Part shown: one piece after another, positions 50,092 to 58,170 of the stretch
Position numbering within the stretch: the stretch's first letter is position 1
Layout of the letters: every line of letters begins with the position of its first letter
NCBI GenBank assembly: GCA_963827335.1
Contig: CAWHAP010000015.1
Location: forward strand, 930,001 to 994,000
From: DASQMT01 sp963827335
GTDB lineage: Bacteria; Actinomycetota; Thermoleophilia; Solirubrobacterales; Solirubrobacteraceae
Direction: 5' to 3'
Length of the DNA: 64,000 bases
Position numbers and translations under genes: made by a program
The notes under the pieces: model-generated
Seen by the model: the letters and a program-made list of their open reading frames with translations, nothing else
The model's database searches: none
Told to the model about the DNA's origin: nothing

Positions 50092-50115
50092 GGCCTCCCC
50101 CGTTCCTGGGAGGCC
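50092..50115. terminator. Stem-loop between tRNA-Ala and the PhzF-family gene
   Basis: GGCCTCCC-CCGTTCCT-GGGAGGCC is a perfect eight-base-pair hairpin. It lies downstream of both the tRNA (plus strand) and the PhzF-family gene (minus strand, stop at 50180), so it could serve as a bidirectional terminator. The remaining sequence between 49974 and 50179 holds nothing else I can name. Confidence 0.45.
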
Positions 50116-50179
50116 GCCTGCTCTGCCTGTGGGATCGGCCGGCGGCGGCCGGCGATGAAGCTCCGGCGGCGCGAATCGA

Positions 50180-51040
50180 TCAGGCGTCCAGGAACACGGT
50201 GCCGTCGAGCACGACGACGACGTCCCCGCCCACCCGCACGCGGTCGCCCTCGAGCTGCGCGGCGAGCCGGGAGGGCCGGCCCATGTGCGTGCCCTGCTCG
50301 ATCGTGAGGCGCACGGTGCCCGCGCGCTCCCCGAGGTAGGCGCACAGCGGACCGGCGGCCGACCCGGTCGCCGGGTCCTCGGGCGGGTCGGCCTGGCCGA
50401 AGAACGAGCGCGCGACGGCGGTGCCCGCGGCCCCGTCGACCGCGGCGAGGTACAGGCAGACCGCGCCGTGCGGCGCGAGCAGCGCGGCGATCCGCTCGGC
50501 GTCCGGCCGGGCGCGCGCGAGCGCTGCGGCGGTCCGCACGGGCGCCAGCACGTGCGCCAGGCCGGTCGAGACGGGCTGGCAGGGCAGCTCGGGGTGGGCG
50601 TCGGCGGGCGGCAGGCCGGCCGCGGCGAGCACCTCGGCCGGGTCGAGCTCGGGGCCGAAGGCCGCCGGCTCCTGCAGCATCGAGGCGTGCGTGAGCCCGC
50701 CGGCGACCTCGACGTCGATCGGCTGCAGCCCCGCGCCGGTCTCCTGCGTGTAGGTGACGCTCGCCTCGCCCCGTGCGCGCGCCACCGCCGCGGCCACGCC
50801 GAGGGAGGGATGGCCGGCGAACGGGATCTCCCCGCCGGTCATCCAGATCCGATTGCGGTAGTCGGCGCCGGCGGTGTCCGTCGCCTGCACGTAGGAGCTC
50901 TCCGAGAGCTTCGTCTCGCGTGCGAACGCGTGCATGACCGCGTCGGGGAGGTCGTCGGCCTCGTGGACCACGGCGAGCGGGTTGCCCTGGAGCCGGGTCG
51001 ACGTGAAGACGTCGAGCAGCGTGTAGCGCCGTGCGGCCAT
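50180..51040 (-). CDS. PhzF-family isomerase/epimerase-like protein
   Basis: This 286-residue protein starts with YTLLDVFTSTRLQGNPLAVV, the family opening. It has AFARETKLSESSYV near 38-51 (catalytic Glu context), MTGGEIPFAGHPSLGVAAAV near 66-85, and DPATGSAAGPLCAYLGE near 222, all diagnostic of the PhzF fold of two similar halves. PhzF isomerises a phenazine precursor, but most homologues have unknown substrates and there are no other phenazine genes here. It is last in a minus-strand run after the acidic protein and the diguanylate cyclase. Confidence 0.88.
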   Translation of the reverse strand: MAARRYTLLDVFTSTRLQGNPLAVVHEADDLPDAVMHAFARETKLSESSYVQATDTAGADYRNRIWMTGGEIPFAGHPSLGVAAAVARARGEASVTYTQETGAGLQPIDVEVAGGLTHASMLQEPAAFGPELDPAEVLAAAGLPPADAHPELPCQPVSTGLAHVLAPVRTAAALARARPDAERIAALLAPHGAVCLYLAAVDGAAGTAVARSFFGQADPPEDPATGSAAGPLCAYLGERAGTVRLTIEQGTHMGRPSRLAAQLEGDRVRVGGDVVVVLDGTVFLDA

Positions 51041-51058
51041 GCGGGGGGTTCGGTGTGC

Positions 51059-51622
51059 CTAGCTGTCGAAGTCGAAGTCGCGCGGCGGCTTCTGCTCGAA
51101 CCAGAGCCGGTCGTGCTCCGGGGTCTCCTGGAGGAAGTCCGGGGTCTCCTCGAGCACGTCCTCGTCCGCGCCGGGCTCCTCGTCGGCGGGCACGACCTCG
51201 GGCTCGACGTCGGGCGGCGTGAACTCGGCGGTCGGCTGCCCGGCGGGCGGCTCCACGCGCTCGTCCTCGAGCCACGGCGCGTCGTCGCGCGTGACGGGCG
51301 CGGGCGGCTCGGGCTCGGGCACCGCGGCCGGCTCTGGATCGGGCTCCGGCGGCGCCGCCGCCGGCTCGGCGGCGGGCTCCCCGGCCACCGGCTCGGGGTC
51401 GTACCCGGGGACGGCCTCGTCGTCGAACGGGGCGGGCTCGGGCTCCGGCTCGGCCGGCGCGCCGGCGGCGGCCTCGGCCGGCTCGGCGTCCGGCCTGGCG
51501 AACTCGCCGGTGCGCGGATCTCCGAGCGCCTCGTCCTCCTGGCGGGCGACCTCGTCGGGGTCGGCCCCCCGGCGGCGCTTGAGCTCGAGGTGCTCGCGGA
51601 TGGCGTCGTCGAGCAGTCCCAT
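51059..51622 (-). CDS. Acidic low-complexity protein with conserved ends, function unknown
   Basis: This 187-residue protein has a short helical N-terminus (MGLLDDAIREHLELKRRRGADPDEVARQEDEALG), a long Pro/Glu/Ala/Asp middle (about residues 45-150) with repeated PEPEP-like units, and a distinct C-terminal end DVLEETPDFLQETPEHDRLWFEQKPPRDFDFDS. The middle is surely disordered. The ends look like two short binding motifs on a flexible linker. It has no signal peptide. GGAGG lies four bases before ATG 51622, and the diguanylate cyclase stop is 15 bases upstream, so the two are co-expressed. Confidence 0.75.
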   Translation of the reverse strand: MGLLDDAIREHLELKRRRGADPDEVARQEDEALGDPRTGEFARPDAEPAEAAAGAPAEPEPEPAPFDDEAVPGYDPEPVAGEPAAEPAAAPPEPDPEPAAVPEPEPPAPVTRDDAPWLEDERVEPPAGQPTAEFTPPDVEPEVVPADEEPGADEDVLEETPDFLQETPEHDRLWFEQKPPRDFDFDS

Positions 51623-51637
51623 CAGTCCTCCAACAGC

Positions 51638-53521
51638 CTACTCGGCCTTCACGGTGCGGTTCTTGCCGGAGCGCTTGGCGCGATACAGCGCGGCGTCCGC
51701 CGCGGCGACGAGCGCGTCCTTGTCCATCTTGGCGGAGTGTGGCAGCGAGGCGGCGCCGAAGGAGGCGGTCACCCGCAGGGTCCCGTCGGCGTCGAGCAGC
51801 GGCAGGTGGAGCGCCTCGATCCGCTGCCGCACGCGCTCTGCGAACTCGAACGCCCCCTGCAATCCCGTCTGGGGCAGGGCGACGGCCATCTCCTCGCCGC
51901 CGTAGCGGGCGGGCTCGTCGATCTCGCGCGAGGACTCCCGCAGGACGCGCGCCACCTCGCGCAGGACGAGGTCGCCCTGGAGGTGCCCGTACGTGTCGTT
52001 CACGCGCTTGAAGTTGTCGATGTCGAGCATGATCAGCCCGAGCTCCTGGCCGAAGCGCCGCGACCGCTCGACCTCGGCCGTCATGACCTCCTGGAAGCGG
52101 CGGTGGTTGAAGAGGCCCGTCAGCTCGTCGGTCACCGCCTGGCGCCGCACCGTCTCGTGCAGGTCGACGTTCTCGATCGAGATCGCGGCCTGGCTCGCCA
52201 GGTACGCGAACAGCTCGCGCTCGCGCTCCGTGAACGCGCGGCCCGGCCGCGCGATCGAGATCACGCCGAGGATGCCCTCCTCTGGTTCGGGCGCGGTCAG
52301 GGGCCGCGCGAGCGCGTTGGCCCCCGAGATCTGGGTCTCCGCCGCCTCGCCGGCGTCCATGGCCGCCTTCTCGGCCGCCTGCACGGCCGCCATGTAGGAG
52401 GCGACGTTGCCGGCGCGGGCGGCCTCGCTCAGCGTGCCGTTGACCCCGTGGCGCATCATCACGCGCCCGCAGTCGGCGCGGACGCCGTCGACCGCCGTCT
52501 GGACCACGATGGCGAGCGTCGCGTCGCGGTCCAGGCCCGTCCCGATCGACTCGCCGACGCGCTGCACGGCATCCTGCAGCCGCTGGCGCTCGTGCTGCAG
52601 CTCCTCGAGCCGCGCCTGCAGCTGGCGCGCCATCGAGTTGAACTCCTTGCCGAGCGCGCCGAACTCGTCGTTGCCCTCGGTCGGGACCTCGACGGAGAAG
52701 TCGCCGCTGCCGATCTGCTTGGCCGCCTCCAGCAGGCGGGTCGTCTGGAGCCGCAGCGAGCGGGCGGCGGTGAGCGCGAAGGCCAGCGCGCAGATCAGGA
52801 AGGCGAGGAGGATCAGGAAGATCCCGAGCGTGTTCTCCGAGACGGCGTTCTGCAGGTCGTCGTCGGGGACGAGCACATGGACGCCGACCGTCTCGCCCTC
52901 GTCGAAGGCCGGCGCCGTGAAGCCCGTGACGCGGTAGCTGTCGCCGGCCACCTCGGCCTCGTCGCCGCGTCCGAGGTCTCCGGCGGCGGCGCCTTCGATC
53001 GTGCCGGCCACGGCCTCGCCGCCCTCGGTCAGCACGACCTCCTGGCCCGTGACGCGCGAGAGCAGGCTGGCGTAGGCGGCGGCCCGCGTGACCGACAGCG
53101 AGAGCATCCCGGCGCGCTTGCCCCCCGCGTCGAAGACGCGCCCGCGCGCGGGCGCCACCACGGCCTCGCCGGGGCCGGCCTCCACCGGCTCCTCGCCGTT
53201 CAGCGTCAGGCGGACGAGCTGGGCGCCGCCCCGCTCCGCCAGCGCCTCGAGCCGGGTACGCAGGGCCTCGCGATCGCCGTCGCGCACGGCGACCGCGAGC
53301 GCGTCGTCGGTCTGGATCGTCTGCGCGACCACACGCGCCCGCTCCTCGGCCTCGCTGTAGAGGCTGGCGGCCGCGCGCTTCGCCTGCGCGAGGGCGTCGT
53401 TGTTCTTCCCCTCCTCGGAGTTGCGCACGATGAGGATGCCCACCGACGCCACCGCGAGCACGGGCAGGATCACCAGCAGGATGAAGAAGAACGTCAGGCG
53501 ATTGCGGAAGCTCAGATGCAT
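51638..53521 (-). CDS. Membrane diguanylate cyclase with HAMP and GAF domains
   Basis: This 627-residue protein has an N-terminal helix (RLTFFFILLVILPVLAVASVGILIV), an extracytoplasmic sensor of about 200 residues (residues 35-235), and a second helix (NTLGIFLILLAFLICALAFALT). HAMP (LRLQTTRLLEAAKQIGSGDFSVEVP near 258), a coiled coil, a GAF domain (residues about 315-455) and GGDEF (TDELTGLFNHRRFQEVM near 465, then ARYGGEEMAVALP near 545) follow. The active site reads GGEEM instead of GGDEF/GGEEF; the metal and guanine contacts (GGEE) are kept, so cyclase activity is likely. No I-site RxxD is evident. It heads a minus-strand operon and is divergent from tRNA-Ala(CGC). Confidence 0.9.
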   Translation of the reverse strand: MHLSFRNRLTFFFILLVILPVLAVASVGILIVRNSEEGKNNDALAQAKRAAASLYSEAEERARVVAQTIQTDDALAVAVRDGDREALRTRLEALAERGGAQLVRLTLNGEEPVEAGPGEAVVAPARGRVFDAGGKRAGMLSLSVTRAAAYASLLSRVTGQEVVLTEGGEAVAGTIEGAAAGDLGRGDEAEVAGDSYRVTGFTAPAFDEGETVGVHVLVPDDDLQNAVSENTLGIFLILLAFLICALAFALTAARSLRLQTTRLLEAAKQIGSGDFSVEVPTEGNDEFGALGKEFNSMARQLQARLEELQHERQRLQDAVQRVGESIGTGLDRDATLAIVVQTAVDGVRADCGRVMMRHGVNGTLSEAARAGNVASYMAAVQAAEKAAMDAGEAAETQISGANALARPLTAPEPEEGILGVISIARPGRAFTERERELFAYLASQAAISIENVDLHETVRRQAVTDELTGLFNHRRFQEVMTAEVERSRRFGQELGLIMLDIDNFKRVNDTYGHLQGDLVLREVARVLRESSREIDEPARYGGEEMAVALPQTGLQGAFEFAERVRQRIEALHLPLLDADGTLRVTASFGAASLPHSAKMDKDALVAAADAALYRAKRSGKNRTVKAE

Positions 53522-53568
53522 CCTGTGGTGCTCAGCCTACGGGGGATCCCGAGCGCGGTGTCCCCGGC

Positions 53569-53574
53569 TACAAT
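53569..53574 (+). promoter_or_regulatory. -10 box TACAAT upstream of tRNA-Ala(CGC)
   Basis: TACAAT, one base from consensus, lies 46 bases before the mature tRNA 5' end, giving a short 5' leader to be removed by RNase P. No clear -35 is present at 17 bases. It is the only such AT-rich hexamer in the region. Confidence 0.5.
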
Positions 53575-53619
53575 CGGTTGGCCGTCGGCGGGAGAATTCC
53601 TGCTTCGGCGCCCGCACCC

Positions 53620-53692
53620 GGGGCTATAGCTCAGTTGGGAGAGCGCCTGGATCGCACCCAGGAGGTCGGGGGTTCGAGTCCCCCTAGCTCCA
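53620..53692 (+). tRNA. tRNA-Ala (anticodon CGC)
   Basis: This is a full cloverleaf: acceptor GGGGCTA/TAGCTCC with the alanine G3-U70 pair, and D arm TAGCTCAGTTGGGAGAGC of the usual type. The anticodon stem CCTGG/CCAGG has loop ATCGCAC, anticodon CGC. The T arm GGGGG-TTCGAGT-CCCCC is perfect and the discriminator is A. CCA is not encoded. A CGC-reading alanine tRNA fits heavy use of GCG codons in this GC-rich genome. Confidence 0.96.
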
Positions 53693-53775
53693 TCGCCTCC
53701 GTTTCCGCAGCCTCTATGCGGGACCGGGGGCGTTCCTCGTTGTCCGGCGTCGACGTCGGTGTTACTGATGGTCGC

Positions 53776-54591
53776 ATGAGCACGATCGGGCCCACCCGCC
53801 GCCACACCGTCGCGGTGGGCGATGCGACCGTCGCCTACGCCGTCGACGGCGCCGGCCCGGGCCTCGTCCTGGTCCACGGGACCGCCGCCAGCGCGGACGC
53901 AAACTGGGCCGACCTCGCTGCGCGCTTCGCCTCGGACCGGACCGTCGTGCGGCCCGACTACGCCGGCTCCGGCGCGACGCGCGACCAGGGTGGCCGGCTC
54001 GAGCTCGACGAGCTCGTCGCGCAGGTGGCCGGGGCCGCGGAGGACGCCGGCGCCGCGCCGTTCGACCTCGTCGGGTTCTCGCTCGGCGCCGCCGTGGCCG
54101 CATCGCTGGCGGCTCAGCGGCCGGCGTCCGTCCGCTCGCTGGTGCTCCTCGGAGGGTTCGCCTCGACGACCGCCGACGCCCGCGCGCAGCTCCAGTTCTC
54201 GCTCTGGCGCCGCTTGTTCGACGCCGATCGCGCCGCGCTGGCCGGGCTGGGGGTCCTGACCGGGTTGAGCCCGGCGTTCCTGGCGGGCATGACGCCGGCC
54301 GGGCTGGAGGAGGCCATCGCCGAGAGCGCCCGCACCATGCCGCCGGGCACGGGCCGCCAGGCCGACCTGGTCCTGCGGGTCGACATCACCGCCCAGCTCG
54401 CGAGCATCTCCGCGCCGACGCTGGTGATCGGCCAGGCGCGCGACCACGTCGTCCCGGTGGAGCACTCCCGCGCACTGCACGCGGCGATCCCCGGCGCCGC
54501 CTACGCCGAGCTGGACACCGGGCACCTCGGTCTGGTCGAGCGGCCCGACCTCGTCGCCGCGACGATCCGCGCGTTCCTGGAGCGCAACTAG
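53776..54591 (+). CDS. Alpha/beta hydrolase
   Basis: This 271-residue soluble hydrolase has VAYAVDGAGPGLVLVHGTAASADANWADLA near 19-48 (oxyanion HGT), nucleophile Ser in DLVGFSLGAAVAASLAAQ near 98 (GFSLG), an acid in VIGQARDHVVPVEHS near 218 and the catalytic His in LDTGHLGLVERPD near 244. The best general resemblance is to the AB-hydrolase-1 group (esterases, lactonases, haloperoxidase-like). The substrate is unknown. ATG 53776 is 83 bases past tRNA-Ala, so it needs its own promoter or reads through from the tRNA. Confidence 0.85.
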   Translation: MSTIGPTRRHTVAVGDATVAYAVDGAGPGLVLVHGTAASADANWADLAARFASDRTVVRPDYAGSGATRDQGGRLELDELVAQVAGAAEDAGAAPFDLVGFSLGAAVAASLAAQRPASVRSLVLLGGFASTTADARAQLQFSLWRRLFDADRAALAGLGVLTGLSPAFLAGMTPAGLEEAIAESARTMPPGTGRQADLVLRVDITAQLASISAPTLVIGQARDHVVPVEHSRALHAAIPGAAYAELDTGHLGLVERPDLVAATIRAFLERN

Positions 54592-54601
54592 GGCGGCGAC
54601 C

Positions 54602-54928
54602 CTACGAGCCCGGCGGCCGGTACGTGGCCGCGGCCGCCTTGCGCATCGCATCCTGGGCCTCGTCCATGTCGAGCAGCACGGTCGTCTCGACGTCGGACAC
54701 CGCTCCGCCGGAGCCGATGGCCATCGCCAGCGCCGCCGCCGACGCGTTGTCGGGCGCCTCCATCAGGAAGACCCCGTCGAACTCGCCGAACGCGTACCAG
54801 AAGCCCATGAGCTTGCCGCCGAGCGACTCCGCCACCTCCCGCGCGGCGGCGCTCCGGTCCTCTGGCGCATCGAGCAGCGCCTTCATGGCGTCCGACGTGT
54901 AGTTGAAGCGGCCGAGGTACAGCGGCAT
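54602..54928 (-). CDS. GYD-domain protein
   Basis: This 108-residue ferredoxin-like protein starts MPLYLGRFNYTSDAMKALLDAPEDRSAAAREVAESLGGKLMGFWYAFGEFDGVFLMEAPDNASAAALAMAI. The tract GxxxxFYYAFGEYD is the GYD-domain signature. Function is unknown; the fold is a dimeric alpha-beta barrel like YCII. GGAGG sits six bases before ATG 54928. It is divergent from a YCII gene of the same fold class, 168 bases apart, which may indicate shared control by the ECF sigma factor next door. It is convergent with the hydrolase. Confidence 0.85.
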   Translation of the reverse strand: MPLYLGRFNYTSDAMKALLDAPEDRSAAAREVAESLGGKLMGFWYAFGEFDGVFLMEAPDNASAAALAMAIGSGGAVSDVETTVLLDMDEAQDAMRKAAAATYRPPGS

Positions 54929-55011
54929 GGAGGCCTCCGCCCGACTGGAAAGTGTTTGGACGGAGCGATCCTCGCGGATCGCGGAGGCGCCCGCAAGGCG
55001 CGATCATGCGA

Positions 55012-55017
55012 TGTCGA
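55012..55017 (+). promoter_or_regulatory. TGTCGA element upstream of the second YCII gene
   Basis: TGTCGAG begins 85 bases before ATG 55097. It is identical to the element at 27711 before the MFS exporter and matches the -35 type reported for ECF42 sigma factors. The downstream -10 is not obvious. It probably marks autoregulated expression of the YCII-sigma operon. Confidence 0.4.
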
Positions 55018-55096
55018 GAAGCGCCGGCCGGCTCCGCTCACCAGGTGAGGCGCCCCGACCCGCGCGGCGCACACCAGACACCAGGAGACGACCACG

Positions 55097-55516
55097 ATGC
55101 CCAAGTACCTGCTCCTCAAGCACTACCGCGGCGGCCCCGAGGCGCACCGTCCCGCGCCCCCGATGGACCAGTGGGCCCCCGAGGACGTGGAGGCGCATGT
55201 GGCCTTCCAGCACCACGTCAGCGAGCTGCTCGAGGAGAACGGCGAGTACGTCGACGCGCAGGCACTCGCGCCGGCGCGCACCTGGGTGCGCTACGGCGGC
55301 CCGGACGCCGCCCCCGTCACCACCGACGGCCCGCACCCCGAGACCAGCGACCTGGTCGCCGGCTGGTGGATGATCGACGTCGACTCGCACGAGCGGGCGC
55401 TCGAGCTCGCGGCCTACGTCTCCTCCGAGCCCGGCTTCGGCGGCGAGCCCATGTACGAGTGGATCGACGTCCGGGAGATCATGTGGGAGCGCCGCCGGAC
55501 GACCGACCCGGCGTGA
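55097..55516 (+). CDS. YCII-related (DGPF-type) protein
   Basis: This 139-residue protein starts MPKYLLLKHYRGGPEAHRPAPPMDQWAPEDVEAHVAFQHHVSELLEENGEYVDAQALAP, a typical start of DGPF/YCII proteins. The motif is modified here to TTDGPHPETSDLVAGWWMIDVDSHERALELAAYVSSEPG near 78-115 (DGPHPETSD in place of DGPFAETKE). The ribosome site GGAG lies about nine bases before the ATG. The ECF sigma gene follows with a GTGA overlap, repeating the arrangement at 26 kb; the two YCII proteins are not close copies. Confidence 0.88.
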   Translation: MPKYLLLKHYRGGPEAHRPAPPMDQWAPEDVEAHVAFQHHVSELLEENGEYVDAQALAPARTWVRYGGPDAAPVTTDGPHPETSDLVAGWWMIDVDSHERALELAAYVSSEPGFGGEPMYEWIDVREIMWERRRTTDPA

Positions 55517-56718
55517 TCGACGAGCCGCATGGCTGGGACGAGCGCGCGCTGCGCGCGCTCGTCCCGCGGGCGCTCGCGGACCTGATCCGCCGCGGCGAGG
55601 ACTTCGACGCCGCCGAGGACGCGCTGCAGGAGGCGCTCGTGGAGGCGCTCCGCGTCTGGCCCGAGCACCCGCCGCGCGACCCGCGCGCGTGGCTGGCCAC
55701 GGTCGCGACGCGGCGGCTCGTCGACGCCCGCCGCAGCGAGGCCGCCCGCCACCGCCGCGAGGAGACGATCGACGCGGAGCCGCGGCCCGCCACGACCGAG
55801 GAGGGCGACGACACCCTCTTCCTGCTCTTCCGCTGCTGTCACCCCGACCTCGCGCCCGCGTCCCAGGTGGCGCTGACGCTCCGCGCCGTCGGCGGCCTCA
55901 CCACCCGGGAGATCGCCGACGCCTTCTACGTGCCGGAGGCGACGATGGCGCAGCGGATCAGCCGCGCCAAGCGCACCCTCCGCGGGCGCCGCCTGGACCG
56001 GCCGGGCGACCTCGCCGTCGTGCTGCGCGTGCTCTACCTCGTCTACACGGCCGGCCACGCCGGCCGCGTGGACCTGGCCGGCGAGGCCATCCGGCTCGCC
56101 CGCCAGCTCACCCTCGCCACGGAGGAACCGGAGGCGCGCGGGCTGCTCGCGCTGATGCTCCTGCACCACGCCCGGCTCCCGGCGCGATTCGACGCAGCGG
56201 GCAGGATCGTCACGCTCGACCGGCAGGACCGCGGCCTGTGGGACACGCGCGCGATCGCCGACGGCGTGCGGGTCCTGCAGTCGGCGCTCGCCATGCAGAC
56301 GGAGGAGCGGCGCCCCGGGCGCTACCAGATCGAGGCCGCCATCGCCGCCCTGCACGACGACGCGGCCAGCGCCGAGGAGACCGACTGGCCGCAGATCCTC
56401 GCCTGGTACGACGACCTCGTCGCGCTGACCGGCGACCCGGTGCGCGAGGACCCCGCCGCGGTGCTCGGCCGCGCGGTCGCGGTCGGCCATGTCGTCGGAC
56501 CCGCCGCCGGGCTGCGCGAGACGGACCGGCTGCGCGAGGTGATCGGCGAGCGGCACCGGTGGCACGCCGTGCGCGGGCACCTGCACGAGCGCGCCGGCGA
56601 CCTGCCCGCCGCCGCGGCCGCGTACGCCGAGGCCGCCCGCCAGGCCACGAACGTCGCCGAGCGCGACCACCTGATCCGCCAGGCCGCCCGCGCGCGAGCC
56701 GCCGAGCGGATCGGCTAG
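55513..56718 (+). CDS. ECF sigma factor of the DGPF-linked (ECF42-like) group
   Basis: This 401-residue protein has region 2 (DFDAAEDALQEALVEALRVWPEHPPRDPRAWLATVATRRLVDARR near 32-78) and region 4 (LTLRAVGGLTTREIADAFYVPEATMAQRISRAKRTL near 118-155). The C-terminal extension starts with LAVVLRVLYLVYTAGHAG and ends with TPR-like helices (HERAGDLPAAAAAYAEAARQATN). It is the same architecture as the sigma factor at 26.4 kb but clearly diverged in sequence. No anti-sigma gene is present. GTG 55513 overlaps the YCII stop. Confidence 0.9.
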   Translation: MIDEPHGWDERALRALVPRALADLIRRGEDFDAAEDALQEALVEALRVWPEHPPRDPRAWLATVATRRLVDARRSEAARHRREETIDAEPRPATTEEGDDTLFLLFRCCHPDLAPASQVALTLRAVGGLTTREIADAFYVPEATMAQRISRAKRTLRGRRLDRPGDLAVVLRVLYLVYTAGHAGRVDLAGEAIRLARQLTLATEEPEARGLLALMLLHHARLPARFDAAGRIVTLDRQDRGLWDTRAIADGVRVLQSALAMQTEERRPGRYQIEAAIAALHDDAASAEETDWPQILAWYDDLVALTGDPVREDPAAVLGRAVAVGHVVGPAAGLRETDRLREVIGERHRWHAVRGHLHERAGDLPAAAAAYAEAARQATNVAERDHLIRQAARARAAERIG

Positions 56719-56721
56719 CCC

Positions 56722-57537
56722 CTACTGCGAGCGGGCGCGCCAGCGGCGGCGCACGCCGCCGGCCGTCAGCCGCGCGCGCCGGCGCAGGCCGTCGGCCGTC
56801 GTCTGCGCGCGCCCGGCGAGCGAGCCGCGCGGTGACGTGCGGGTGCCGAGCGTGTACTCGATCATCCGCTGGCCCCTGCGGTGACCCCAGTCGCCGATGT
56901 AGCGCACGTTCCAGTCGGCGACCGTCTCCGCGGCCCAGACGAGGTCGGCGCGGCGGTAGTGGTAGGGGTCGCGCTCCGGCCACGTCTTGCGCACGACCTG
57001 CTGGACGCGGCGGTCGTAGGGCGTGCTCGCCGGGGCCTCGAAGAACGTCGCGTAGAAGCGCCCGCCGGGCGCCATCACGAGCGAGAGCTGGTAGAGGCAG
57101 AGCCGGATGTGGTTGAGCGGCAGGTGGGTGAAGACGGACTGGGCGATCGCGAAGTCGAACGCCACGCCGAAGTCGCACTCGAAGCGGTCGGTCACGCGCA
57201 GGTTCTCGGCGGGCACCCGGTCCTCGAGCCCGGCGAGCGGCAGCTCGTGCTGCAGCGCCGCGCGGATCAGGCTCTCGTTCACGTCGATCCCGTAGTAGCC
57301 CCGCGGCTCCAGGTACTGCGCGATCACGATCCCCGCTCGCAGCGCCCCGCAGCCGACGTCGAGCACCTTCGACGTGGGCGCCATGCCCTGCGCCACCAGG
57401 AAGTCCTGCTGCAGCTGTCCCGTGTGCGACCAGGCACGGCCGACCTTCCCCCGATGCACGCCGGCGGCGATCTCCTCGTCCGTCAGGGTGAAGCCGTACT
57501 TGTTGATGCCCTTCATCGGGTTCGGATCGGAGCTCAT
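56722..57537 (-). CDS. SAM-dependent methyltransferase
   Basis: This 271-residue protein has an N-terminal segment with VGRAWSHTGQLQQDFLVAQGM near 32, SAM motif I VLDVGCGALRAGIVIAQYLEP near 57, motif II acidic end YYGIDVNESLI near 81, and DFAIAQSVFTHLPLNHIRLCLYQLSLVMAPGGRFYATFF near 126-165. The C-terminal tail is Arg-rich (RRRARLTAGGVRRRWRARSQ), possibly membrane or nucleic-acid associated. Proteins of this build are common in envelope glycan loci; the substrate is unknown. It is convergent with the sigma gene (three bases apart). Confidence 0.83.
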   Translation of the reverse strand: MSSDPNPMKGINKYGFTLTDEEIAAGVHRGKVGRAWSHTGQLQQDFLVAQGMAPTSKVLDVGCGALRAGIVIAQYLEPRGYYGIDVNESLIRAALQHELPLAGLEDRVPAENLRVTDRFECDFGVAFDFAIAQSVFTHLPLNHIRLCLYQLSLVMAPGGRFYATFFEAPASTPYDRRVQQVVRKTWPERDPYHYRRADLVWAAETVADWNVRYIGDWGHRRGQRMIEYTLGTRTSPRGSLAGRAQTTADGLRRRARLTAGGVRRRWRARSQ

Positions 57538-57631
57538 GCGGGCTTGATCGTAGAACGCCACATCGGCTGCGCACGAAACGCCTTGCCGCGCACGGCCCGG
57601 GCCTGACCATCTCCGGTGCGACGATGCGGCG

Positions 57632-58030
57632 ATGCCAACCGTCTCCGAGCTCCGCCTCGTCGTCACCGCGCCCGACTACGACGAGGCGCTGCAGTTCTAC
57701 CGCGACGTGCTCGGGCTGCCCGAGCGGGCCGCGTTCGCCTCCGAGGACGGCCGGGTGACGATCCTGGAGGCGGGGCGGGCCACGCTCGAGCTCACCGACC
57801 CGCCGCATGCCGCCTACATCGACGAGGTCGAGGTGGGACGGCGTGTGGCCGGGCACGTCCGGGTGGCGTTCAGGGTCGACGACTCGGTCGCGGCGACCGC
57901 CACGCTCGCGGACGCCGGCGCGACGGTGGTCGCCCAGCCCACGGTCACGCCCTGGCGCTCGCTCAACGCGCGCCTGGAGGGTCCGGCGGGCCTCCAGCTC
58001 ACGCTGTTCAGCGAGCTGCCGGCCACCTGA
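57632..58030 (+). CDS. VOC (glyoxalase/bleomycin-resistance) family protein
   Basis: This 132-residue protein has two beta-alpha-beta-beta-beta modules: ELRLVVTAPDYDEALQFYRDVLGLPERAAFASEDGRVTILEAGRATLELTDPPHAAY in the first half and GHVRVAFRVDDSVAATATLADAGATVV with GLQLTLFSEL in the second. Metal-ligand candidates are few: the usual first His is absent (LRLVVTAPD), while E52-type and H74-type residues exist. It could be a binding protein rather than an enzyme. Confidence 0.82.
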   Translation: MPTVSELRLVVTAPDYDEALQFYRDVLGLPERAAFASEDGRVTILEAGRATLELTDPPHAAYIDEVEVGRRVAGHVRVAFRVDDSVAATATLADAGATVVAQPTVTPWRSLNARLEGPAGLQLTLFSELPAT

Positions 58031-58045
58031 GCGCGCGGGCGCGGT

Positions 58046-58074
58046 TTGACGGGCGCCACGACGCGGACTAGGGT
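58046..58074 (+). promoter_or_regulatory. Housekeeping-type promoter for the exported-protein gene at 58171
   Basis: TTGACG (58046-58051) and TAGGGT (58069-58074) are separated by exactly 17 bases, a good match to the sigma-A pattern. The transcript would start near 58081 and carry a leader of about 90 bases before ATG 58171, which has an AGGGGAAGGG ribosome site. Confidence 0.65.
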
Positions 58075-58170
58075 CCGCCGCGGAGTCGAGGTCGCACGGG
58101 AAGGCGACCGGTTTGGGGGGCCCCGATCCGTCGATCGGCGCACGCGCCGCGGACAGAAGGGGAAGGGTGC

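Noticed and set aside
49742..50158. Plus-strand open frame running through tRNA-Ala(UGC)
   Set aside because: It translates the tRNA itself (giving a peptide such as RGSIPLAST), a well-known false gene pattern.
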